A stretch of 36,173 nucleotides of DNA from DATGEO01 sp035310015. GTDB taxonomy: Bacteria > Chloroflexota > Dormibacteria > Dormibacterales > Dormibacteraceae. The notes under the pieces are model-generated. The model did not search any database and had not been told where the DNA came from. It saw nothing but the letters and a program-made list of their open reading frames with translations. The translations under genes and the position numbers were made by a program. Position 1 is the first letter of the stretch. Every line of letters begins with the position of its first letter. Positions 22,933 to 30,092 of this stretch are shown here, in pieces. Location: the NCBI GenBank assembly GCA_035310015.1, contig DATGEO010000122.1:1-36173 (forward strand), given 5' to 3'.

Positions 22933-22938
22933 AGGTTA
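22933..22938 (-). promoter_or_regulatory. -10 element TAACCT for the diguanylate cyclase
   Basis: TAACCT on the minus strand is 9 nt before the TTG at 22923. The same hexamer precedes holB by 7 nt. Confidence 0.35.
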
Positions 22939-22978
22939 ACGCTCGACCCTGGCGATCGGGTCCAACGGAGCGAGCGTC

Positions 22979-22984
22979 TATACT
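22979..22984 (+). promoter_or_regulatory. -10 element TATACT for the MaoC-like gene
   Basis: TATACT (five of six to consensus) ends 8 nt before the CTG at 22993. This distance would put the transcript start at or next to that codon, which is the main support for a CTG start. Confidence 0.55.
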
Positions 22985-22992
22985 CGGTCGAA

Positions 22993-23787
22993 CTGGAGCC
23001 CACCTCTTTCGACGACCTCGCTCTGGGCGGCGAGTGGACGACCCGCCGCCGCAGCATCTCGGAATCTGAGATCGCACTGTTCGCCGCATTGGCCGGCGAC
23101 TTTTCCCCCCTCGCCGTCGACACGACCTCGGCCGGAGGCACGCGCCAGGCGCCCCCCGCGCTGCTCGTGGCGATGGCGGTCGGTCTCGGATCCATGGACA
23201 CGCCCATCCCGCAGATCGCCGCCTGGGAGTGGGTGAACTGGAAGTTCCCGAAGGCGGTGCGCGCCGGCGAGACGATCTACGCCCGCTGGACGCTCACCCA
23301 GAAGCGGCCACCGGTCCACGGCTCGCCGTCGGCGATCGCGGTCTGGCGGGTCGACGTGCACACGGCCGACGGAGAGGTCTGCGCGGAGGGAGAGATCGGC
23401 GCCAGCGTGTTCCGGCGCACCTCCGCGGCGCAGCCCGCGGAGCGGGCCGCCGAGCCGGTCGCCACCGGTCCGAGGCGGCGCCGCAGGCGGCGCGGCGGCG
23501 GGGCGGCCGAGACGGCGGCGGCTCCGGCAGCGCCGGCGCCCAAGCCGGCGGCGGCCCCGAAGCAGGCGCCCACGTCTGACCGGACCCCCGGCAGCTCACG
23601 CCGCAGGCGCCGCAAGCGCAGCGGCCCGCCCGGCAACGGCAACGGGGGCGGCGACCACCCGGAGCCAAGCCCGCAGCCGGAGCCGGCTCCGGCCCCCGTG
23701 ACCGCGGCGCCACCGGCGCCCGCGCCCGCCGCCCCGGCATCGGCGAGCCCGCTGCGGGCCGTGATGCGGAGGCTGCGCCGGAGCTAG
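22993..23787 (+). CDS. MaoC-like hot-dog protein with long basic disordered tail, probable CTG start
   Basis: About 264 residues. The N-terminal 145 form a MaoC-type hot-dog domain: SFDDLALGGEWTTRRRSISESEIALFAALAGDFSPLAVD and later RAGETIYARWTLTQKRP. Relatives act on acyl-CoA thioesters as hydratases, but here the usual catalytic His after the Asp in the GDxNPxHxD region is replaced (GDFSPLAVD), so hydratase activity is doubtful. The remaining 120 residues are Arg/Pro/Ala-rich (RRRRRRGGG, RRRRRKRSG) and end MRRLRRS. No ATG, GTG or TTG occurs between the stop at 22927 and the TTG at 23089, which would delete the first conserved strand and helix. CTG at 22993, 8 nt behind TATACT, is the best start. 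It overlaps ispH by 4 bp, convergent. Confidence 0.78.
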   Translation: MEPTSFDDLALGGEWTTRRRSISESEIALFAALAGDFSPLAVDTTSAGGTRQAPPALLVAMAVGLGSMDTPIPQIAAWEWVNWKFPKAVRAGETIYARWTLTQKRPPVHGSPSAIAVWRVDVHTADGEVCAEGEIGASVFRRTSAAQPAERAAEPVATGPRRRRRRRGGGAAETAAAPAAPAPKPAAAPKQAPTSDRTPGSSRRRRRKRSGPPGNGNGGGDHPEPSPQPEPAPAPVTAAPPAPAPAAPASASPLRAVMRRLRRS

Positions 23788-24656
23788 AGGCCCGGCGCCT
23801 CCATGGCTTCGATGTGCTCGATGACGCGCCGGGTCAGCTGCGTCGGCGTCGAGGCGCCGCTCGTCACGCCAACCCGCGAGGCGCCGCGGAACCATTCCGG
23901 GTCCAGGTCCTCGAGGCTGTCGACGAGATACGCCGGCTTGCCGCCGAGCTTCTTCACGACCTCGACCAGGCGCAGCGAGTTGGACGAGCGCGGGCTGCCG
24001 ACCACGATCACCAGGTCGACCAGCTTGGCCGCCTCGACCGCGGCCTCCTGCCGCTCCTGCGTCGCGCGGCAGATCTCGTTGTGCACCTCCGCCTGCGGGT
24101 AGCGCGCCTTGACCCGACCGATCAGGTCCTCCGTGTCCCAGACCGAAAGCGTGGTCTGGCACGTCACGGCGACGCGGTCGCCGTGGATGTCGAGCGCGTC
24201 GATGTCCTCGGGGTCCTGCACCAGGTGCACCTTGCCGGGCGCCTCGCCGACGACGCCCTCCGGCTCGGGGTGGCCCTTGCGGCCGATGTAGACGACCTCG
24301 TAGCCCTTGCGCGCCAGGTCGGCGACGAGCTCGTGCGTGCGGACCACGTCCGAGCACGTCGCGTCGACGGCCCTCAGGCCGAGCTCGGCGGCCCGCGCCT
24401 TCACCTGTGGCGAGACGCCGTGGGCGGTGAAGATGACCGTGCCGTCCTTGATCTGCTCCAGGCCCTTGAGCCGGTCGGGCGGGTCGACGAGCGCGATGCC
24501 CTGCTGCTGCAGGTCGTCGGTGGCGTGGGTGTTGTGGACGAGCATCCCGAGCATGCGGACAGGGCCGTCGGTCTCCTCCCGGACGCGCCTGGCGATGCGG
24601 AAGGCGTCGACGACGCCGTGGCAGTAGCCCCTCGGGGTGATCTTGAGGACTTCCAT
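23784..24656 (-). CDS. ispH: 4-hydroxy-3-methylbut-2-enyl diphosphate reductase
   Basis: Last step of the MEP isoprenoid pathway: reduces HMBPP to IPP and DMAPP with an iron-sulfur cluster. The 290-residue protein has the three cluster cysteines Cys12 (RGYCHGV), Cys101 (DATCSDV) and Cys196 (EICRATQERQ), substrate His41 (LVHN) and His79 (FTAHG), the GHPEPEG catalytic Glu loop, and GSPRSSNSLRL. A TAGAGT hexamer at 24667-24672 just after the preceding gene's stop suggests its own promoter. Confidence 0.97.
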   Translation of the reverse strand: MEVLKITPRGYCHGVVDAFRIARRVREETDGPVRMLGMLVHNTHATDDLQQQGIALVDPPDRLKGLEQIKDGTVIFTAHGVSPQVKARAAELGLRAVDATCSDVVRTHELVADLARKGYEVVYIGRKGHPEPEGVVGEAPGKVHLVQDPEDIDALDIHGDRVAVTCQTTLSVWDTEDLIGRVKARYPQAEVHNEICRATQERQEAAVEAAKLVDLVIVVGSPRSSNSLRLVEVVKKLGGKPAYLVDSLEDLDPEWFRGASRVGVTSGASTPTQLTRRVIEHIEAMEAPGL

Positions 24657-24666
24657 GACCGCTTCG

Positions 24667-24672
24667 ACTCTA
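24667..24672 (-). promoter_or_regulatory. -10 element TAGAGT upstream of ispH
   Basis: TAGAGT on the minus strand lies 10 nt before the ispH ATG and within the 20-bp gap after the PIG-L gene, giving a leader of only a few bases. Confidence 0.35.
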
Positions 24673-24676
24673 CGAG

Positions 24677-25483
24677 TTAAACGCCCGCGAACAGGTCCGG
24701 TTCCGGCAGCGGTGAGCCCGGCTTGCCACGCGCCAGCTGGTAGTACTCCGTGCCGAACACCACCTCGTAGGCCTGTTCGGGGATCTTGGCGAACCAGGAG
24801 TTGGGGTCGTTCTGGCTCAGGTGCGCCTGAAAGGCCTGGCGCTTGCGCGCGATGTACGGCGTGACGTCGAGCCTGGTGGTCACCTTCTCGTCAGGCGTGC
24901 CCTCCACGGTCATGTCGGGGTTCTGCTGCGCGCGCATCTCGTCCGTCATCTGCGACATGAACGCCTGCATCAGGGAGCGCGGGAGGGCCGTGTAGTAGAC
25001 CTTGCGCGGCGTCCAGGAGTCGGAGGCGCGCAGCATGCGGTCCAGCGCGGCGTTCGTGACGTGGTGGATCTTGACGTGGTCAGGGTGCCCGTACATGCCG
25101 TCCTCGTCGAACGTGACCACCACGTCGGGCCGCTCCTCGCGAAGGACGGCGACGAGACGGTCGGCGGCTTCGTCCGGCGGTGCCTGGTGAAAGGAGCGCG
25201 GGTCGTCGTTGTCGGCGGTGCGCACCATGCCCGAGTCGCGGTAGCCCATGAACTCGAGCCGGTCGATGCCGATGACGCGGGCGGCATCCTCGAGCTCCCT
25301 GGTCCTGATCTCCCCCAGGCGCGGGCGCGAGGCCGCCTCGTCCATGTTGTAGATCTCGCCGACCTCGCCGCGCGTCGCCGTGACGAGCACGACGCGGTGG
25401 CCGTCCGCCTTCGCTTTCATCATCGCGCCGGAGCTCATGCCTTCGTCGTCCGGGTGCGCGAACGCGAGGAGAAGTGTCGCCAT
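24677..25483 (-). CDS. PIG-L/LmbE-family deacetylase (MshB/Mca-like)
   Basis: A 268-residue zinc N-deacetylase. The metal site is AHPDDE near the N-terminus (His10, Asp13) plus the downstream GHPDH, with the second-shell FDEDGMYGHPDHVK resembling mycothiol enzymes MshB (GlcNAc-Ins deacetylase) and Mca (S-conjugate amidase). The presence of ino1 in the window makes an inositol-containing substrate reasonable, but bacillithiol-type or other N-acetyl sugar substrates remain possible, and no mycothiol ligase or glycosyltransferase gene is adjacent. It begins directly after the HAD gene's stop with no spacer. Start ATG at 25483. Confidence 0.88.
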   Translation of the reverse strand: MATLLLAFAHPDDEGMSSGAMMKAKADGHRVVLVTATRGEVGEIYNMDEAASRPRLGEIRTRELEDAARVIGIDRLEFMGYRDSGMVRTADNDDPRSFHQAPPDEAADRLVAVLREERPDVVVTFDEDGMYGHPDHVKIHHVTNAALDRMLRASDSWTPRKVYYTALPRSLMQAFMSQMTDEMRAQQNPDMTVEGTPDEKVTTRLDVTPYIARKRQAFQAHLSQNDPNSWFAKIPEQAYEVVFGTEYYQLARGKPGSPLPEPDLFAGV

Positions 25484-26284
25484 CTATCCGAGTAACAGCT
25501 CGGCGAGGCGCGCGATTCCGCCCTGGCCGGGACGCGGGATGGTGACGTTCCGCGCCGCGGCGATCACCTCCGCGGGCGAGCCTTCGACGGCGACGCCCAA
25601 CCCGGCCCACTCGAGCATCGACGCATCGTTGCGTCCGTCGCCAGCCGCGGCGATCGCCGACCGCGGCACACCCAACCGTGCGGACAGGAACCGCAACGCA
25701 TGCGACTTGTCGGTGGCGATCGTGGTGAACTCGAGGTAGCGAGGCAGGGACGTCGCCGCATTGAGGCGCCCGCGCCAGAGCTCGCGCACGTCCGGGAGGA
25801 TCCGCTCCAGGTATTCCGGCGCCGCGATGATCAGGACTTTCGGCGTGGTCGGGCCGATGGCCTGGTCGAGGTCCGCGACGAGGTGGATCTGCATGCCGGC
25901 ATGGTCGCCGTACTCCTCCGCTTCGGGCCGGTCGCGCTCGACCAGCAGCTGGTCGTCGCGGTAGGCCTGGATGTGCAGGTCTCGCTCCCGGGCGAAGCGC
26001 ACGACCTCCATCGCAAGATCGTGCGGCACGCCCTCGTCCAGCAACTTTTCACCGCTCGGCAGCCGGACCTCGGCGCCCTGGTAGACGATCATCGGGCCCT
26101 GCAGTCCAAGCCGCTGTGCCCAGGGCAGCGCGCCGGGAAACGGCCGGCCCGTCGTCGCGACCACCGTCACTCCTCCGGCCTTGATCCGCTCCAGCGCAGC
26201 CAGGTCGTCGTCCGCCACGTGGAGCCGGCTGTCGAGAATCGTGCCGTCCAGGTCCAGCCCCAGGAGGCGGTAATGGCCCGCTAT
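25484..26284 (-). CDS. HAD-IIB (Cof-type) phosphatase with non-canonical start
   Basis: About 266 residues of a Cof-like haloacid dehalogenase-superfamily phosphatase. Motif I is LGLDLDGTIL, motif II VVATTGRPFPGA, motif III Lys near TPKVLIIA or DKSHALRF, and motif IV GDGRNDASMLEWAG; the cap lies between. These enzymes hydrolyse sugar phosphates or flavin-type phosphates; the substrate is unknown. The frame has no ATG, GTG or TTG near the first conserved strand. ATA at 26282-26284, overlapping the dehydrogenase stop as ATAG, would give MAGHYRLLGLDLDG, a natural N-terminus; CTG at 26261-26263 would cut into strand 1. Translation probably depends on coupling to the upstream gene. Confidence 0.87.
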   Translation of the reverse strand: MAGHYRLLGLDLDGTILDSRLHVADDDLAALERIKAGGVTVVATTGRPFPGALPWAQRLGLQGPMIVYQGAEVRLPSGEKLLDEGVPHDLAMEVVRFARERDLHIQAYRDDQLLVERDRPEAEEYGDHAGMQIHLVADLDQAIGPTTPKVLIIAAPEYLERILPDVRELWRGRLNAATSLPRYLEFTTIATDKSHALRFLSARLGVPRSAIAAAGDGRNDASMLEWAGLGVAVEGSPAEVIAAARNVTIPRPGQGGIARLAELLLG

Positions 26285-27255
26285 CGGTGGACTTCCGGGT
26301 TCAGCGCGTTGGGCGGCTTGCCGCCGCGCACCGCCGTCGCCATGTTCCGCGCGGCCATCGCCGACATCTCCGAGCGGGTTCGGGTCGTGGCGCTGGCGAT
26401 GTGCGGCGCGAGCACGACGTTGTGCAGCGCGACCAGGCCGGGATGGATCGCGGGCTCGCGCTCGTACACGTCCAGCCCCGCGCCCGCGATGCGGTGGCTC
26501 TTCAGCGCTTCGACCAGCGCCGCCTCGTCGACGACCGGGCCGCGCGACGTGTTGACGAGGATCGCGGTCGGCTTCATCTGCGCGAACTGCGCCGTGCTGA
26601 ACAGGTGCTGCGTCTCCTTCGTGAGCGGCACGTGGATGGAGATGAAATCCGACTCCGCGAGCAGCCGCGGCAGGTCGACGTGGGTCGCGCCGAGCTGCTG
26701 CTCGACCTCGCGCGGCAGCGGGTTCACGTCCGAGTACAGCACGCGCATGTTGAAGCCCTTCGCGCGCCGGGCGACGCCGCGCCCGATGCGCCCGATGCCG
26801 ACCACGCCGAGCGTCGCGTCGTGCACGTCGGCGCCGAGCATCATGTCGATCTCCCAGCCGTGGTAGTTGCCCTGGCGGGTGAACGCGTCGGCCTGCACGA
26901 TGCGGCGGGCGACGGCCATCAGGAGGGCGAACGCGAAGTCGGAGGTGGCGTCGTCCAGCACGCCCGGCGTGTTGGTGACGTAGACCTTGTTGGCGGTCGC
27001 CGTCGCCACGTCGATGTTGTCGTAGCCGACGGCGACGTTGCTCACGCAGCGCAGGCCTGGCGTCGAGAGCACGACCGGGCCGATCGGGTCCTTGAGGTGG
27101 CTGACGATGCCGACACAGCCTTCCGCCGCGGCGCGGATGTTCTGCTGGTCCAGCGGCCGGTTGGACGCATAGCTGATGACCTCGGCCGCCTCGGCGAGGA
27201 TCGCCGGGCCGGGGTCGAGGATCGGATGCATGAGAAGAACCCGCGGCAGGCTCAT
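26281..27255 (-). CDS. D-2-hydroxyacid dehydrogenase (glyoxylate/hydroxypyruvate reductase-like)
   Basis: A 324-residue NAD(P)-dependent enzyme. The Rossmann motif is LGVVGIGRIGRGVARRAKGF. The catalytic triad is visible as Arg in NTSRGPVVDE, Glu in the VYEREP block and His in LAPHIASAT. Opening substrate-domain features are SNVAVGYDNIDV and NTPGVLDDATSDFAFALLM. This is the glyoxylate/hydroxypyruvate reductase side of the family, without the ACT domain of phosphoglycerate dehydrogenases. Its ATG overlaps the HD-domain gene stop (ATGA), and its stop overlaps the putative HAD ATA start. Confidence 0.94.
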   Translation of the reverse strand: MSLPRVLLMHPILDPGPAILAEAAEVISYASNRPLDQQNIRAAAEGCVGIVSHLKDPIGPVVLSTPGLRCVSNVAVGYDNIDVATATANKVYVTNTPGVLDDATSDFAFALLMAVARRIVQADAFTRQGNYHGWEIDMMLGADVHDATLGVVGIGRIGRGVARRAKGFNMRVLYSDVNPLPREVEQQLGATHVDLPRLLAESDFISIHVPLTKETQHLFSTAQFAQMKPTAILVNTSRGPVVDEAALVEALKSHRIAGAGLDVYEREPAIHPGLVALHNVVLAPHIASATTRTRSEMSAMAARNMATAVRGGKPPNALNPEVHR

Positions 27256-27824
27256 GGGTTGAGGCCCAGTTCGCCGGCGATCGGCTTGAGGGCGTCCCGG
27301 ACGTTCTCCACGTGCTCGTCGAAGGGTATACCCAGCGACTCGGCGCCCGCGACGAGCTCCTCGCGGTGCACACCCCGCGCGAAAGCCTTGTCCTTCATCT
27401 TCTTGCGCACCGTGCTCGGCTCGACCGCGCTCAGCGACTTGTCCGGCTTCACCAGCGCGCACGCGATGATGAACCCGCACATCTCGTCGACCGCATTGAG
27501 CGTCTTGCGGATGAGGGTGTCGCGCGGCACGTCGAGGTAATCGGCGTGCGACGCGATGTCCTGGAGGATGTCCTCGGGCCATCCCTTCTCCCGCAGCATC
27601 TCGATGCCGCGCCGCGGGTGCTGCTCCGGCGTCGGCCCCGACTCGTAGTCCCAGTCGTGGATCAGGCCGAGCACGCCCCAGCGCTCCTCGTCCTCCCCGA
27701 ACTTGCGCGCGTAGAAGCGCATCGCGGCCTCCACGCTGCGCATGTGCCGGCGCAGCTGCTCCGACTGCGTGAGCGACTGGACCAGCTCCCAGGCCTCGTC
27801 ACGGGTCGGCGTCGTCGAGGACAA
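27252..27824 (-). CDS. HD-domain (phosphohydrolase-type) protein
   Basis: A 190-residue protein with HD-superfamily features: HMRSVEAAMRFYARKFGEDEERWGVLGLIHDWDYE supplies the first His and the HD pair, and ASHADYL the later His. Small stand-alone relatives are often annotated as hydrolases or phosphohydrolases with unknown substrate. Start is TTG at 27824, two bases after the hisC stop, with GGAG in the end of hisC about 11 nt upstream; longer frames into hisC are rejected. Its 3' end overlaps the dehydrogenase ATG. Confidence 0.85.
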   Translation of the reverse strand: MSSTTPTRDEAWELVQSLTQSEQLRRHMRSVEAAMRFYARKFGEDEERWGVLGLIHDWDYESGPTPEQHPRRGIEMLREKGWPEDILQDIASHADYLDVPRDTLIRKTLNAVDEMCGFIIACALVKPDKSLSAVEPSTVRKKMKDKAFARGVHREELVAGAESLGIPFDEHVENVRDALKPIAGELGLNP

Positions 27825-27826
27825 CT

Positions 27827-28879
27827 TCAGACGATCTCCTTCAGAGCCTGCAGCAGCCGCTCGTGCTGCGGCCGCGTCCCGATGGTGATTCGCAGCCAGC
27901 CTGCGATCGGATCGAGATCGTAACGGCGGACGAGGATTCGCTGCTCGCGGAGGGCGTCGGCGACCGCCGCCCCGCCCTGCGCGCCGGGCGGTCGCACGAA
28001 CACGAAGTTGGCGTGCGAAGGCGACGAGTCGAAGCCGAGGCCGGCCAGCCGCCCGCCGAGCCACTCGCGCTCGGAGACGACGTGCTCGACGATGCGGCGG
28101 TGGTGATCCTCGTCTTCGATCGCGGCCACGGCCGCGGCGATCGCGAGCCGGTTGACGTTATAAGAGTCCTTGACCGCGTCGAGGTCGGCGATGAGCTCTG
28201 CGCTGCCCACGGCGAAGCCGGTGCGCATTCCCGCCAGCGCATATGACTTGGACAGAGTGCGCAGGATCAGCAGGTTGCGGTGCCGGCTGAGCAGCGCCAG
28301 CAGGTGCCGCGGCGCGAAGTCGACGTAGGCCTCATCGAGCACGACAACCCCGCGCGACACCTCGATCGCCCGCTCGACCTCCGCGGCATCGGTCCACGTG
28401 CCCGTGGGCGAGTTCGGGTTGACGATGAACTTCAGCGGCGCGGGGTCGTAGGCGAAGGCGTCGGTCCACCGGAAGCCTTCCTCCGACGCGTGCGGCGCCG
28501 CGGTCGCCTCGTGGATGCGGCAGAGCGGTTCGAGCAGCGGGTAGGTCGGAGTCGAGTACGCCACGCGGTCGCCCGCGCCCGCGAAGGCGCGAAAGCACAT
28601 TTCGATCAGCTCGTCGCCGCCGTTGCCGAGCGCGACCTGGTCGGGCGCGACGTCCAGGTGCGCGGCGATCGCGCGCCGGGCGGCGGCCGCCGTCGGGCTG
28701 GGGTAAAGACGCAGCGACTCATCAGCCGCCTTCTGGATCGCTTCGAGCACCTTTGGCGACGGCGGCAGCGGCGACTCGTTGGTGTTGAGCTTCACCCAGT
28801 CCTCGCCGTCCGGCGGCTGCTCGCCGGGGAGGTACGGCCGAAAGTCGCGGAGCGACCTCTTCAGGAAGCGCGACGGCAT
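27827..28879 (-). CDS. hisC: Histidinol-phosphate aminotransferase
   Basis: A 350-residue fold-type I PLP aminotransferase of histidine synthesis. Landmarks are KLNTNESPLPPSPKV, the LGNGGDELIEM loop, VNPNSPTG, VVLDEAYVDFA, and the PLP lysine in LRTLSKSYALAGMRTG, then RITIGTR near the end. The ATG at 28879 (MPSRFLKRSLRDF) is chosen; the frame stays open 384 bases further upstream but that part is Arg/Gly shadow sequence. The 152-bp gap to holB upstream holds no gene and no clear promoter that I can see. No other his gene is in the window, so aromatic or other imidazole-like substrates are not excluded. Confidence 0.93.
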   Translation of the reverse strand: MPSRFLKRSLRDFRPYLPGEQPPDGEDWVKLNTNESPLPPSPKVLEAIQKAADESLRLYPSPTAAAARRAIAAHLDVAPDQVALGNGGDELIEMCFRAFAGAGDRVAYSTPTYPLLEPLCRIHEATAAPHASEEGFRWTDAFAYDPAPLKFIVNPNSPTGTWTDAAEVERAIEVSRGVVVLDEAYVDFAPRHLLALLSRHRNLLILRTLSKSYALAGMRTGFAVGSAELIADLDAVKDSYNVNRLAIAAAVAAIEDEDHHRRIVEHVVSEREWLGGRLAGLGFDSSPSHANFVFVRPPGAQGGAAVADALREQRILVRRYDLDPIAGWLRITIGTRPQHERLLQALKEIV

Positions 28880-29031
28880 TACCGAGGCCCGCCGCGAGAG
28901 GAACGCCGGCTCCTTGGCGCCCGGGCGGCCGATACGCGCGTCAGGGGGCCCGGCGTGCCGTCGTCGCGCATCCACAATGCGCTCCTCGTCGCGCCACCCC
29001 TTCCTTCGTCTCGGCTCGCCCGGATCGCCAA

Positions 29032-29991
29032 TTAGCTCGCCGCTCCCTCTCGGCGGGCCTCGAGAAGGAATGTCTCCAAAGCGAGCCGCGGGCTCACGTT
29101 CTGCTCCAGGTAGCCGAGCGTGTCGTAGGACAGCTCGACGAGGCGCGCCCACCGCCCCTGCTCGCGGCCGCGCGATGCGAGCATCCGCCGGCGCAGCTCC
29201 ACCTGCCAGCTGGCCACGGCGAACACCGCAGGGTCTTCGACCTCGCCCTCGGTTCGCCGCCACGCCATCTGCGCCGCATCGAGCTCCGCTGCCACGTGCA
29301 GAGGGACGTCCGCCGGCGCGCCGAAGACCTCGGTGAGGCGGCGCGTCCAGTCGCGATGCTGCTCGATGACCGCGTCGTCGCCCGCCACCCGCACCGCCCA
29401 GCCCGGCCGCCCGCGCGCGAGGTCTGCCAGCAGGCGAGCATGCTCGGCGTCAACGCCGCGCGCGAGCAGCAGCTTCTCGATCTGCGGCGCCGGCACCGGG
29501 TGGAAGAAGATCCGCCGGCAGCGCGAGACGATCGTCGGCAGCACCACGAACGGGTTGAGGCTCGGCGTCGTGAGGATGATCACCCGGTGCGGGTGCGGCT
29601 CCTCGAGGGTCTTGAGGAGCACCGCCTGGTTCTGGTCGAGCAGCCGGCCGACGTTCTTGATCATCGCCACGCGCCGGGTGCCGACGGCCGGCTTGAGGTT
29701 CAGGAACGTCTGGAACGTGACCTCGTGGTACTCCGGCGGGTCGGTGGGGTCGAGCTTGACCTCTTTGATCTTCAGGACCTTGTTGCGGTCGTCGAACCAG
29801 TAGTCCGGGTGGCGCCGCAGCGGCGCTTCGGGCAGGAGGCGGGCGGCGAGCTCCTGCGCGACCGTCCACTTGCCCAGCCGCGCCTCGCCGACGAAGAGGT
29901 AGGCGTGGGCGAGGCGGTCGCGCTCGACGTCGGCGCGAAGCTGCTCGCGCGCGCGCTCGTGGCCGGCGATGTCGGCGAAGAGCTCGGTCAC
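29032..29991 (-). CDS. holB: DNA polymerase III delta' subunit
   Basis: Clamp-loader subunit of the replicative polymerase. About 319 residues from the GTG at 29991 (VTELFADIAGHERAREQL), which lies 7 nt behind TAACCT; a TTG at 30063 would only add a Ser/Arg-rich tail. Family signs are HAYLFVGEARLGKWTVAQELAARLL, MIKNVGRLLDQNQAVLLKTLEEPHPHRVIILTT, and the SRC box (IVSRCRRIFF). The P-loop is degenerate (GEARLGKW, no GKT/GKS) and the usual four-cysteine zinc module is missing, so it is a non-ATP-hydrolysing delta'. It heads the run of minus-strand genes down to ispH. Confidence 0.92.
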   Translation of the reverse strand: MTELFADIAGHERAREQLRADVERDRLAHAYLFVGEARLGKWTVAQELAARLLPEAPLRRHPDYWFDDRNKVLKIKEVKLDPTDPPEYHEVTFQTFLNLKPAVGTRRVAMIKNVGRLLDQNQAVLLKTLEEPHPHRVIILTTPSLNPFVVLPTIVSRCRRIFFHPVPAPQIEKLLLARGVDAEHARLLADLARGRPGWAVRVAGDDAVIEQHRDWTRRLTEVFGAPADVPLHVAAELDAAQMAWRRTEGEVEDPAVFAVASWQVELRRRMLASRGREQGRWARLVELSYDTLGYLEQNVSPRLALETFLLEARREGAAS

Positions 29992-29998
29992 CCCGACA

Positions 29999-30004
29999 AG
30001 GTTA
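29999..30004 (-). promoter_or_regulatory. -10 element TAACCT for leaderless holB mRNA
   Basis: TAACCT on the minus strand is followed by 7 nt and the GTG at 29991. This supports that start over the TTG at 30063, which would lie upstream of the promoter. Confidence 0.45.
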
Positions 30005-30092
30005 AGTCCCGCGCCTTCTGTGGCTTGGCGAGATCGACTTCTCTTAATGGCCGGCGTTGTCAAGGCCGGCCTGGTGCGGGCACGCTGTCGCC

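Noticed and set aside
26285..27373. Long upstream extension of the HAD frame
   Set aside because: It is an out-of-frame reading of the 2-hydroxyacid dehydrogenase and HD-domain genes, with Arg/Ala/Gly shadow composition.
28880..29263. Upstream extension of hisC and the 152-bp gap before it
   Set aside because: Frame is merely open; composition is not protein-like and partly antisense/overlapping to holB. I see no RNA gene, clear terminator or promoter in the gap.
30049..30071. GGCCGGC/GCCGGCC hairpin before the DUF559 gene as a riboswitch or attenuator
   Set aside because: Only a 7-bp stem with 9-nt loop, and no alternative structure, U-tract or conserved riboswitch core visible.
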